Source: Eubacteriales bacterium (lineage in GTDB: Bacteria; Bacillota; Clostridia; JAQUNY01). From it: a DNA stretch of 14,006 nt. The translations under genes were made by a program, and so were the position numbers. The notes below the pieces were generated by a model that was given only the letters and a program-made list of their open reading frames with translations, was not told the DNA's origin and made no database searches. The DNA lies in contig JAQUNY010000031.1 in NCBI GenBank assembly GCA_028717405.1, positions 1 through 14,006 on the forward strand, given 5' to 3'. Positions 6,673-13,037 of this stretch are shown one piece after another (position 1 is the first letter of the stretch; each line of letters begins with the position of its first letter).

Positions 6673-7126
6673 CTTTCTTCCCCTTTTCCTGCCAAAGATC
6701 AATAACATGAAGCGCTGCAATATAGCTCCCGGCGCCAAATCCGCATATCTGGCCCCTGCATCCCGCGGCCGTAACAGATTTGCTTCTGAACTCCTCACGT
6801 GCATGAATATTGCTTATATGCACTTCGATAAAAGGTATGTCAACAGCTTTTATAGCGTCTGCTATAGCAATACTGTAGTGGGTATAAGCACCTGGATTTA
6901 TTATAATAGCGCTATATCCGCCCTTTTTAGCAGCCTCATGTATGATGTCTATGATTTCTCCTTCATGGCCGGACTGGAAAAATTCCGTTTCGATCCCCAG
7001 CTTATCCGCATGGTTCTTCACCTGTGCAATCAAATCCTGCAGCGTGCCTGATCCATAGATGCTCTTTTCTCTTGTTCCAAGCATATTGAGATTCGCCCCG
7101 TTTATAACAAGCACCTTTTTCCCCAT
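6665..7126 (-). CDS. aroQ: Type II 3-dehydroquinate dehydratase
   Basis: AroQ converts 3-dehydroquinate to 3-dehydroshikimate, the third step of the shikimate pathway, as a dodecamer in the cytosol. All type II signatures are present in 153 residues: INGANLNMLGTRE at 8-20 with catalytic Arg19, the nucleophilic-base Tyr24 in KSIYG, NPGAYTHYSIA at 77-87 with Asn77, and FIEVHISNIHAREEFR at 99-114 with Glu101 and His103. Residues GCRGQICGFGAGSYIAALH form the C-terminal signature. AAAGGAGG stands nine bases before the ATG. A 155-base A/T-rich gap separates it from aroE; it overlaps the start of the peptidase gene by eight bases, so those two are coupled. Confidence 0.97.
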   Translation of the reverse strand: MGKKVLVINGANLNMLGTREKSIYGSGTLQDLIAQVKNHADKLGIETEFFQSGHEGEIIDIIHEAAKKGGYSAIIINPGAYTHYSIAIADAIKAVDIPFIEVHISNIHAREEFRSKSVTAAGCRGQICGFGAGSYIAALHVIDLWQEKGKKDE

Positions 7127-7200
7127 GTCAGTACATCCTCCTTTGATTTCCGATTTGCATTATTATTCATGACCTGTATTTTTCGTGTTCTGAATTTTTT

Positions 7201-7242
7201 ATTTGTCATTTGTTATTTGTTATTTGTTATTTGTCATTTGTT
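7201..7242. repeat. Heptanucleotide tandem repeat, six units
   Basis: Six consecutive 7-base units ATTTGTY (two with C, four with T at the last base) fill the gap between aroE and aroQ, followed by a degenerate ATTTTTC unit. They lie 75-116 bases upstream of the aroQ ATG and 39 bases after the aroE stop. On the transcribed strand they read as repeats of AACAAAT/GACAAAT. The remainder of the 154-base gap is A/T-rich without gene or clear hairpin. Confidence 0.92.
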
Positions 7243-7280
7243 ATTTTTCTTGTTTCATATATCCTATATCTCTTGTCTTC

Positions 7281-8210
7281 TTATTCATCTCCTTCAGGTG
7301 GGTTTGCCGCAATTTCCCTGAAAGCCGTAAAGGCCTCGATTAGTGTCTCTTCAGTTATCTTCCTGCCTGTCCATATTTCATGTGCTGCCACTCCCTGCCT
7401 GAAAAGCATACCCAGTCCGTTTACCCCGGTACATCCGAACGATCGTGCCATTTTCAGAAATTGTGTTTCAGCTGGATTATAAATCACATCGTAGACTATC
7501 TGCCTGTGTTTTAGAATACAAGCCTCAGAAGGCAACGGACAGTCCTCTGTATCCGGATACATGCCGGATGAAGTAGTATTTATAATAATATCAGCAGAAT
7601 CAATAATTGCGATAATATCCGGCAGCATAATACCGCTGCCGGTGATTTCTGACGGTTTGGTTGTATTTACTGTGTCGCCGGCAATTCTCATTACATCATA
7701 TGCAAGCCTTAGAGCTTTATCTGCAGTCCTGTTTATTATTGACAATCTGCCCGCAGCTTCGAGTACAACCTTAACTGCAATAGTTCTGGCTGTACCTCCG
7801 GCTCCAAGTATGACAACATTCTTTCCTTTGAAATCTGTACCGGTTTCTGTTCTGAACGCCCCGGCAAAGCCTTCCGCGTCTGTATTGAAGCCTTTCATGA
7901 TCCCGTTTTCTATCTTAACGGTATTCACTGCTCCTATCAACCGGGCTTCGGTGCTGATCTCATCAAGATAATCCATCACAGATGCTTTATAAGGTATCGT
8001 AACGTTGAAACCAGAGAAGCCAAGAGATTTTAATCCTGATACTGCTGTTGGAAGCTCCTCCGGGGGGACTTTCATGGGTATATAAATAATATTTTCGTGC
8101 AAGAGTAAGCTCAGGGTATTATGAAGCTGTGGCGATACAGAATGGGCTATGGGGAAGCCTATTAAACCTGTCAGGCGCGTTTTTCCATTGACTCTTCCAT
8201 CTGCTTTCAT
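7281..8210 (-). CDS. aroE: Shikimate dehydrogenase (NADP+)
   Basis: AroE reduces 3-dehydroshikimate to shikimate with NADPH. The N-terminal substrate domain shows GFPIAHSVSPQLHN at 18-31, then GFNVTIPYK with catalytic Lys75, and LIGAVNTVK followed by GFNTDAEGF with catalytic Asp111. The Rossmann domain starts with VVILGAGGTARTIA at 132-145; the downstream NRT at 160-162 is the motif that in AroE favours NADP over NAD. Later signatures are INTTSSGMYP (210-219), VYDVIYNPAET and GVNGLGMLFRQG. At 309 residues it is slightly longer than typical (about 270-290), mainly through a short N-terminus and loop near 183-200. AGGGAG precedes the ATG by about ten bases. It follows yqeG by 53 bases and is probably co-transcribed with it. 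Confidence 0.97.
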   Translation of the reverse strand: MKADGRVNGKTRLTGLIGFPIAHSVSPQLHNTLSLLLHENIIYIPMKVPPEELPTAVSGLKSLGFSGFNVTIPYKASVMDYLDEISTEARLIGAVNTVKIENGIMKGFNTDAEGFAGAFRTETGTDFKGKNVVILGAGGTARTIAVKVVLEAAGRLSIINRTADKALRLAYDVMRIAGDTVNTTKPSEITGSGIMLPDIIAIIDSADIIINTTSSGMYPDTEDCPLPSEACILKHRQIVYDVIYNPAETQFLKMARSFGCTGVNGLGMLFRQGVAAHEIWTGRKITEETLIEAFTAFREIAANPPEGDE

Positions 8211-8263
8211 TTCAATTTGTCTCCCTGTACCGTGTCTTCCTTTCCCCCGGGGATCTCCTTTTG

Positions 8264-8764
8264 TTATTTATCCCATGAATTCTTTATTATTCTCTCCAGC
8301 ACCCTTTTAAATCTAATGAAAAACCATTCATTATTTGTATTTATCGGAGTGACCAGCACCGTATACATCCCCGCTCGATTCCCACCAGAAATATCTGTAA
8401 ACAGCTGATCGCCTATGACAGCTACCTGATCAGGCCTGAGAGAAAGCTTACAGGCTGCTTTTCTGAAGGAGCGCCGTGACGGTTTATTTGCACTGCCGAT
8501 TGCCGCAATATTCATGTTTTGAGTAAACCCATCAACTCTCCTCTGTGAGGAATTTGATAAGACACAAATCTCGAACCCCTCATTTGCAGCCATCCGGATC
8601 CATTGTTCGACTCCTGGTGATGCTTTCTTCTCCCCCGGCTCCGAAATTGTATTGTCGATGTCGAGTACTATCCCTTTTATCCCTTTATTTTTCAATATCT
8701 GCAGGTCAATACTGTCTAAATTGTCATATATTATATCAGGTCTGTATCTGTCTTTCCATGTCAT
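8264..8764 (-). CDS. yqeG: YqeG-family HAD (IIIA) phosphatase
   Basis: This 166-residue cytosolic protein is a HAD-superfamily phosphatase of the YqeG type; the physiological substrate is not established. The start RYRPDIIYDNLDSIDLQILK resembles the family. HAD motif I is VLDIDNT with nucleophile Asp35 and acid/base Asp37, motif II is VLSNSS (Ser70), motif III uses Lys94 in NKPSRRSF, and motif IV is VIGDQLFTDI with Asp119 and Asp124. The C-terminus VTPINTNNEWFFIRFKRVLE is also typical. In Firmicutes yqeG commonly sits next to aroE, as here (53 bases apart). GAGGGTG lies before the ATG, directly abutting a tetranucleotide array in the leader. Confidence 0.94.
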   Translation of the reverse strand: MTWKDRYRPDIIYDNLDSIDLQILKNKGIKGIVLDIDNTISEPGEKKASPGVEQWIRMAANEGFEICVLSNSSQRRVDGFTQNMNIAAIGSANKPSRRSFRKAACKLSLRPDQVAVIGDQLFTDISGGNRAGMYTVLVTPINTNNEWFFIRFKRVLERIIKNSWDK

Positions 8765-8773
8765 GATTCACCC

Positions 8774-8837
8774 TCTGTTTGTCTGTTTGTCTGTCTGTTT
8801 GTCTGTCTGTTTGTCTGTCTGTTTGTCTTTCTGTTTG
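8774..8837. repeat. Tetranucleotide tandem array, 16 units
   Basis: Sixteen consecutive four-base units, TCTG or TTTG with one TCTT, form 64 bp on the + strand. Part of the array shows a higher-order 12-bp period (TCTG TCTG TTTG, three times). On the minus strand it lies in the yqeG leader, starting nine bases before the ATG and ending well downstream of the likely promoter at 8888-8896. Confidence 0.95.
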
Positions 8838-8887
8838 CATTTTACAAATGTATCATATTATATTCGGCTTATATACGACACATGAAC

Positions 8888-8896
8888 ATTATAGCA
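8888..8896 (-). promoter_or_regulatory. Extended -10 promoter for yqeG-aroE
   Basis: The minus strand reads TGCTATAAT: a perfect -10 hexamer (8888-8893) with the TG of an extended -10 element. The -35 position shows only TGTGCA, a poor match, which an extended -10 can tolerate. Transcription would begin near 8881 and the leader of about 115 bases would contain the whole tetranucleotide array. One TCATGCAC motif overlaps the -35 position. A second A/T-rich box, TATAAT near 8861-8866, is a weaker alternative. Confidence 0.55.
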
Positions 8897-8907
8897 TATG
8901 GCCTGAA

Positions 8908-8957
8908 TCATGCACATACAGACATCATGCACTTTACACGTCATGCACGTCATGCAC
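8908..8957. repeat. Four TCATGCAC motifs in divergent promoter region
   Basis: The octamer TCATGCAC occurs at 8908-8915, 8925-8932, 8941-8948 and 8950-8957, all in the same orientation, with start spacings of 17, 16 and 9 bases. They lie between the minus-strand yqeG promoter and the plus-strand promoter at 8964. The clustering suggests binding sites for a regulator acting on one or both genes, or a degenerate tandem duplication. Confidence 0.7.
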
Positions 8958-8963
8958 TTTAGA

Positions 8964-8992
8964 TTGACTGGACAGGAATACTGATATAAAAT
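8964..8992 (+). promoter_or_regulatory. Sigma-A-type promoter for the AI-2E-type gene
   Basis: TTGACT (8964-8969) and TAAAAT (8987-8992) are separated by 17 bases, with five of six consensus bases in each. Transcription would start around 8999, leaving a leader of about 20 bases containing GAGG ribosome binding sequence. The last TCATGCAC motif ends seven bases before the -35 box. Confidence 0.65.
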
Positions 8993-9019
8993 TGAAAAAA
9001 GAGGAAAACAGAGGACATC

Positions 9020-10336
9020 ATGAGTATTTATAACAGCCGTTCGCTTTCCAGGTTTAAAAGGATCGCTGAAATTATATTACTGCTGGCAGTTATACCGCTT
9101 GGAATTTACCTTGCGATAAAGGCAGGCTTGTTTCTCGCTCCATTTTTGATCGCTCTTATTGTTTCCCTGATTCTTGAACCGGTAATATCATTTCTCACCT
9201 CCAGGATACGATTAAAACGCAGGCTGGCATCCTTGATTGCGCTCCTGTTGTTTCTGTCAACTATAGGAACTCTTCTGACCTTGCTGATAATGAAGCTTAT
9301 TTCTGAGATGAAAAGCCTTTATTCCCTCCTTGATCAGTATTATGATACCCTTAATTCAAAGCTCTCGGATATAATTTCACAGCTGAGTACGATTTATTCA
9401 TGGCTTCCGGAACAGGTTACAGCGAATCTGGGCGCTATTGTTACAGATGCCTCCAAATTTATTATAGATATTATGAATAAATTGCTGAGAGGTGTTGTAA
9501 CAACTGCGATTTCAATGCCACAGGTATTGGTATTTATCATCGTAACGATTTTGTCCACATATTTTTTGACCGGTGACAGAGAAAAAATTTATGATTCAAT
9601 AAAAAAACATATCCCGCATGACTGGCAGGCAAAGATTCTTTCGCTCAAAAATGATATGTTTTCGGCACTTTTCGGATATGTCAAAGCTCAGCTTATACTG
9701 ATGACAATAACCTTCACCGAACTCAGCATAGGCTTCACAATCCTGAACATAAGACAGCCGATTTTATTTGCTTTACTGATAAGCATATTTGATGCTCTCC
9801 CGATATTCGGCACAGGAGGTATTCTTGTTCCCTGGTCTATATACAGCTTTATAACAGGCAACATAACCATGGGTATCTCTGTGGCGGTCATTTATATTGT
9901 CGTACTTGTTGTAAGGCAGTTGATAGAGCCGAGAGTTTTAGGAGATCAGATAGGCATACATCCACTTCTTACTTTACTTGCGATGTATGTCGGGTTGAAG
10001 CTTGCCGGAGTGCCAGGTCTGATAATCGGTCCTATATCAATATTGGTTTTCAAAAACATCCTCTCGAGTTTTTTGAAGGGTAGATCTTTCGGGGAGCTTC
10101 TTGGGGAGAGCTCTGGAAGCCTTATCTCCATGGCATCTGATTTTGATGATGAAAAAAGCTCGGAGCCAGCCTCTCCCCCGGATATAAATGTTTCTGAAAC
10201 CACCGGCGACGACAGTGAAGCATCTTCAGATAAGTACAGGGAATCAGTTGCTGAGAAGCCCTGCGACGAAGGTCCAAATACTCCGGACGACAGCCGCAAA
10301 AATCCCAACCCTAAAAACAACGCCGGCAATAAGTAA
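9020..10336 (+). CDS. AI-2E/YtvI-type polytopic membrane protein
   Basis: This is a member of the AI-2E/PerM transporter superfamily, whose proteins span the membrane about eight times. Hydrophobic segments are visible near residues 14-34, 37-60, 68-93, 165-188, 215-240, 246-275, 285-303 and 316-348. Family signatures include FLAPFLIALIVSLILEPVI at 33-51, a soluble helical stretch at 95-155, FIIVTILSTYFLTGDREKI, FDALPIFGTGGILVPW and the late conserved RQLIEPRVLGDQIGIHPLLT. In Clostridia this type is often labelled sporulation membrane protein YtvI; that sub-family call is inferred and the substrate is unknown. The final 68 residues or so are hydrophilic, rich in Ser, Asp, Pro and Asn, and are absent from ordinary members of about 350-370 residues. 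AGAGG precedes the ATG. It is a single gene, divergent from yqeG and convergent with the oxidoreductase gene. Confidence 0.9.
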   Translation: MSIYNSRSLSRFKRIAEIILLLAVIPLGIYLAIKAGLFLAPFLIALIVSLILEPVISFLTSRIRLKRRLASLIALLLFLSTIGTLLTLLIMKLISEMKSLYSLLDQYYDTLNSKLSDIISQLSTIYSWLPEQVTANLGAIVTDASKFIIDIMNKLLRGVVTTAISMPQVLVFIIVTILSTYFLTGDREKIYDSIKKHIPHDWQAKILSLKNDMFSALFGYVKAQLILMTITFTELSIGFTILNIRQPILFALLISIFDALPIFGTGGILVPWSIYSFITGNITMGISVAVIYIVVLVVRQLIEPRVLGDQIGIHPLLTLLAMYVGLKLAGVPGLIIGPISILVFKNILSSFLKGRSFGELLGESSGSLISMASDFDDEKSSEPASPPDINVSETTGDDSEASSDKYRESVAEKPCDEGPNTPDDSRKNPNPKNNAGNK

Positions 10337-10369
10337 CCGGGTTTGATACGTTTAGAAAAAACATCTTCT

Positions 10370-11656
10370 TCAAATTTGGACCAGCCCCGCTACATTTACA
10401 GGCATCCCTGTAGCCATTGATTTGTTGGCAGCCACTCCGGTCAATATCGACATGGCACCGTCCACATGCGAAGCTGCTCTTTTGAATTTATCGGGCTCAG
10501 GTGTTCCAAAAAGGTCTTCAAGTAAAACAGTATCTCCTCCTCCATGCCCTCCAAGGCCTTCTTCAATAACAGCTTCATAAGGCTCGCCAAACATGGGAAA
10601 AACACTTATACTCTTCTGCTTTACCGCACCTTCCATTGCAGCGCTGCCTCCGGCGTTGACATAAGCCGCCTCGACAATACTGACCTGTATCCTGCCTTTG
10701 CTGCCGTTGAATGCAACCTTGTAGCCTTCCCATGGCATGTACGCATTCAGGGAATATGTAAGTATGGCATTATTCCTGTAACGGACCATTACTCCCATGG
10801 TGTCCTCTATACTGATGCCGTCGCTGAAAACGCTCTGGTCCCTGAAGTACCCGTCTTCTCCTTCTGCGTCAAGATATAAAGCTTTCAGCCCGGGATTTTG
10901 TTCCAGATGTATGGCAAATGGATCATCCTTTGCATACTCACTACCCATAGCCCTGGAATAAAATTTTGTAACACCCCTTTTTTCTGCGTTTTCCCTGCCA
11001 TAAAAATTCAAATCACCCATGGCATATACTGTTTTTGGGTGGGTACCCAGCCAGAAGTTGACAAGGTCAAAGTGGTGAGTGGATTTATGGACCAGAAGGC
11101 CGCCGCTGTTTCTTTTATCCCTGTGCCACCTTCTGAAATAATCAGCTCCGTGTTTGGTATTCAGCAGCCACTCAAAATGAACAGAAAAAATGTCGCCGAT
11201 AGTATCGTCCATTATCAGTTCTCTGACTTTTGTATTATGAGGCGCATATCTGTAGTTAAAGGTTACTCTCAACTTCTTTCCTGTTCGTTTTATCGCGTCA
11301 AGAATCGCCTGTGCTTTTACTTCGTCTATTGTCATGGGCTTTTCTGTTATTACATCACAGCCGGCCTCCATTGCTGCGATTATGTACTTGTGATGTGTCC
11401 TGTCAATGGATGTCACTATCACCGTATCGGGTTTTTGTTCGCTGATCATTTCATTGAATTTATCGAAAGTATACTCCTTTACCTTTGCTGCTCCGAATTT
11501 TTCAGCAATAATACTGTTGGCATAATCCATCCTGACCTTGTTGACATCGCAGAATCCGACCATTTCACAGGTATCCTTGTATTTCCCTGCTATGGCTTCA
11601 TAATACATCCTGGCACGACCTCCGATACCTACCTGTGCATATTTTTTTCTCTGCAT
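10370..11656 (-). CDS. Gfo/Idh/MocA family oxidoreductase
   Basis: This is a 428-residue NAD(P)-dependent oxidoreductase that would act on a sugar or sugar derivative in the cytosol; the substrate cannot be told. The Rossmann domain begins with YAQVGIGGRARMY (6-18) and VGFCDVNKVRM. The family EKP motif is at 105-107, with Lys106 the usual catalytic lysine. The C-terminal catalytic part contains GGLLVHKSTHHFDLVNFWLG (185-204), fitting the GGG-DxxxHxxDL signature with the His and Asp residues retained. A Tyr/Arg-rich insert at about 215-270 makes it longer than the 330-390 residues common in the family. AAAGGAG stands about nine bases before the ATG. It is a single gene between the AI-2E-type gene (33 bases apart, convergent) and tRNA-Lys (divergent). 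No transporter or other sugar gene adjoins it. Confidence 0.93.
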   Translation of the reverse strand: MQRKKYAQVGIGGRARMYYEAIAGKYKDTCEMVGFCDVNKVRMDYANSIIAEKFGAAKVKEYTFDKFNEMISEQKPDTVIVTSIDRTHHKYIIAAMEAGCDVITEKPMTIDEVKAQAILDAIKRTGKKLRVTFNYRYAPHNTKVRELIMDDTIGDIFSVHFEWLLNTKHGADYFRRWHRDKRNSGGLLVHKSTHHFDLVNFWLGTHPKTVYAMGDLNFYGRENAEKRGVTKFYSRAMGSEYAKDDPFAIHLEQNPGLKALYLDAEGEDGYFRDQSVFSDGISIEDTMGVMVRYRNNAILTYSLNAYMPWEGYKVAFNGSKGRIQVSIVEAAYVNAGGSAAMEGAVKQKSISVFPMFGEPYEAVIEEGLGGHGGGDTVLLEDLFGTPEPDKFKRAASHVDGAMSILTGVAANKSMATGMPVNVAGLVQI

Positions 11657-11677
11657 CTTAAGTTGCTCCTTTATTTC

Positions 11678-11705
11678 AGTTTATCTTTATATGTTCGGGC
11701 TTCAA
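11678..11705 (-). promoter_or_regulatory. Possible promoter for the oxidoreductase gene
   Basis: TTGAAG (11700-11705) and TAAACT (11678-11683), 16 bases apart on the minus strand, match four of six consensus bases each. An alternative is the perfect TATAAT at 11713-11718, which lacks a good -35 and lies almost against the -35 box of the tRNA promoter on the other strand. Confidence 0.28.
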
Positions 11706-11719
11706 TCATGTAATTATAG

Positions 11720-11748
11720 TTGACATCGAAGAGCCCAGTACTTATAAT
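11720..11748 (+). promoter_or_regulatory. Perfect consensus promoter for tRNA-Lys
   Basis: TTGACA (11720-11725) and TATAAT (11743-11748) are separated by exactly 17 bases: a full sigma-A consensus promoter. Transcription would start near 11755, about 20 bases before the mature tRNA 5' end. Confidence 0.93.
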
Positions 11749-11775
11749 ATTAAATTGCGCGGGTAAAATCAATAT

Positions 11776-11851
11776 GCGCCATTAGCTCAGCTGGTAGAGC
11801 ACCTGACTCTTAATCAGGGTGTCCGGGGTTCGAGCCCCCGATGGCGTACCA
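11776..11851 (+). tRNA. tRNA-Lys, anticodon CTT
   Basis: The 76-base gene folds into a standard cloverleaf: acceptor GCGCCAT/ATGGCGT, D-arm GCTC-AGCTGGTA-GAGC, anticodon arm CCTGA-CTCTTAA-TCAGG, variable GTGTC, T-arm CGGGG-TTCGAGC-CCCCG, discriminator A and encoded CCA. The anticodon CTT (34-36) reads AAG lysine codons. The first acceptor pair is a G-U wobble (G1-U72) instead of the G-C usual for lysine tRNAs, although the rest of the stem is perfect. It is a single tRNA gene with its own promoter and terminator. Confidence 0.97.
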
Positions 11852-11857
11852 CAGCAT

Positions 11858-11888
11858 AAGCCGCCTGGCTCCTCAACCAGGCGGCTTT
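11858..11888 (+). terminator. Rho-independent terminator after tRNA-Lys
   Basis: AAGCCGCCTGG pairs perfectly with CCAGGCGGCTT (11-bp GC-rich stem, 8-base loop), followed by TTTCACTTTAT. The T-run is short but the stem is very stable. It begins seven bases after the tRNA CCA end. Confidence 0.82.
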
Positions 11889-11926
11889 CACTTTATATAA
11901 TACAGGTGCCTATTCATTATTTTATC

Positions 11927-11942
11927 AATTCCCACGGGAATT
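11927..11942. repeat. 16-bp inverted repeat near the 3' end of the gene pair
   Basis: AATTCCC and GGGAATT flank a two-base centre. The element lies about 57 bases past the stop of the 345-residue gene, in a 110-base gap with no gene. As RNA it gives a short stem with a four-base loop, but neither strand has a proper T-run after it, so it is at best a weak terminator; a protein-binding palindrome is equally possible. Confidence 0.45.
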
Positions 11943-11998
11943 TATAAAGCAGACAAAAAATAAATTGTACTTACTCCGACGCAATTGACATAGACCAA

Positions 11999-13036
11999 TT
12001 AAAATTTTAATGCACCCAGAATCTCCTTCATCATGTAATCGAGATGATTGGTCGTAAGCGCCTGATGATTAACATTCAGGCTTTCTTTGACCGGTTTCAT
12101 ATAAATCAAATGATTGGTGAGTCCTGTAGGCGCTATAAAGAATCTGCCTCCGTCCCTCACTCCATCCGGCGTGAATATATTCATTTCAAATCCTGCACAG
12201 ATCATCCATGTCCTCATGAATTCAGTCCCCATTATTTTTGCTGCTTCTCCAAAGACAACCTGGGCCGGGCTTCCTTCATTTACCTGTATATTTCCAAGAA
12301 AGTTCTTTGCATAGAGTACAGCAATATCGTCGAGTTTTATGTCTGCAGTAAATTTTTCAAGCCCCGGTGTCATGATTGCGAAAGCGGGCAGCAGCCACCT
12401 TATGTCCCTGCTCCTGAGTGCTTTTTCCATAGCAGTCGCAAAATCCCCTGTATCAATTTTAATTACCCCCGAGGGTGTATATTCAAGCATTGAAGTATAC
12501 GAAGCCCTTCTATAATAGTCAATGGCATGCAAAATGAATATCAGTTCTCCTATGCTGACATCAGGAGGAATATAGTTGGCAACAGTTTCCGTCTTGCCGC
12601 CGGCATAAGCATCTGTCCACCATTTTGTATAATCAGGTATACTGTCGAATATCTGGATATAAAAAGCGTTTTCAATGTTTTCATTTACAAGCGCCACTTT
12701 AATGCAGTCATTCCTTCCCAGCAGATAGCTTTCCTCCAGGTTTACTGTTCCGCCGCCTGTCCTGATCCTGACCTTAATCTGAGGATATGCAAGGACTTTT
12801 GCTATGTCAACAAATACCGGATCCGCCAATATAGACCTTATAGCTTCCACATTTACTTCAGCCCCCGGCTGTTCCCCGCCTTCTCCTGTTTCTGCGGCAA
12901 CTGGTTTCTTCTCCGTGCCATATTCATAAAACGGCGAAAAAACATTTGGCTTCATCCCCAGTTCTTTTGTAAAAATTTCTGTTATGTCATCTTTCCCTAT
13001 TTGTATCAGGTACTGTCCGCCTTTTCTTTCTGACAT
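11999..13036 (-). CDS. Unrecognised soluble protein, 345 residues
   Basis: I do not recognise this protein. It has no signal peptide or membrane segment. Visible parts are a mixed N-terminus (1-45), a Glu/Gly/Pro-rich linker at 46-60 (PVAAETGEGGEQPGAEV), a probable beta-rich section at 85-130 (IKVRIRTGGGTVNLEESYLL, then ENAFYIQIFDSIPDYTKWW), a helical section around 160-185 (SIGELIFILHAIDYYRRASY), and a C-terminal section with EFMRTWMICAGFEMNIFTP and GGRFFIAPTGLTNHLIYM. It ends in a short helix. No catalytic motif is evident. The ATG has AGAGGGGGG about nine bases before it and starts one base after the stop of the preceding gene, so the two are translationally coupled and probably functionally linked. 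Codon use looks like that of the neighbouring core genes. Confidence 0.8.
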   Translation of the reverse strand: MSERKGGQYLIQIGKDDITEIFTKELGMKPNVFSPFYEYGTEKKPVAAETGEGGEQPGAEVNVEAIRSILADPVFVDIAKVLAYPQIKVRIRTGGGTVNLEESYLLGRNDCIKVALVNENIENAFYIQIFDSIPDYTKWWTDAYAGGKTETVANYIPPDVSIGELIFILHAIDYYRRASYTSMLEYTPSGVIKIDTGDFATAMEKALRSRDIRWLLPAFAIMTPGLEKFTADIKLDDIAVLYAKNFLGNIQVNEGSPAQVVFGEAAKIMGTEFMRTWMICAGFEMNIFTPDGVRDGGRFFIAPTGLTNHLIYMKPVKESLNVNHQALTTNHLDYMMKEILGALKF

Positions 13037-13037
13037 C

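Noticed and set aside
6673..6804. Upstream extension of the aminopeptidase frame
   Set aside because: It lies wholly within aroQ in another frame; the ATG at 6672 with GGGGAAG upstream and a short overlap is the likely start.
7201..7242. CRISPR-like array
   Set aside because: The 7-bp units follow each other without unique spacers and there are no cas genes; it is a simple tandem repeat. The same reasoning rejects the array at 8774-8837.
8652..8967. Plus-strand frames with repeated Ser-Val-Cys-Leu runs
   Set aside because: They arise only because the TCTG/TTTG array is open in that frame; no start signal or family similarity supports a protein.
10337..10369. Bidirectional terminator between the convergent AI-2E-type and oxidoreductase genes
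   Set aside because: The 33-base gap has a short A-run but no stable hairpin, so no terminator is called.
10898..11713. 271-codon plus-strand open frame opposite the oxidoreductase gene
   Set aside because: It lies antisense to a clear Gfo/Idh/MocA gene with family motifs, has no good ribosome binding site and reads as low-quality Cys/Phe/His-rich sequence: a shadow frame.
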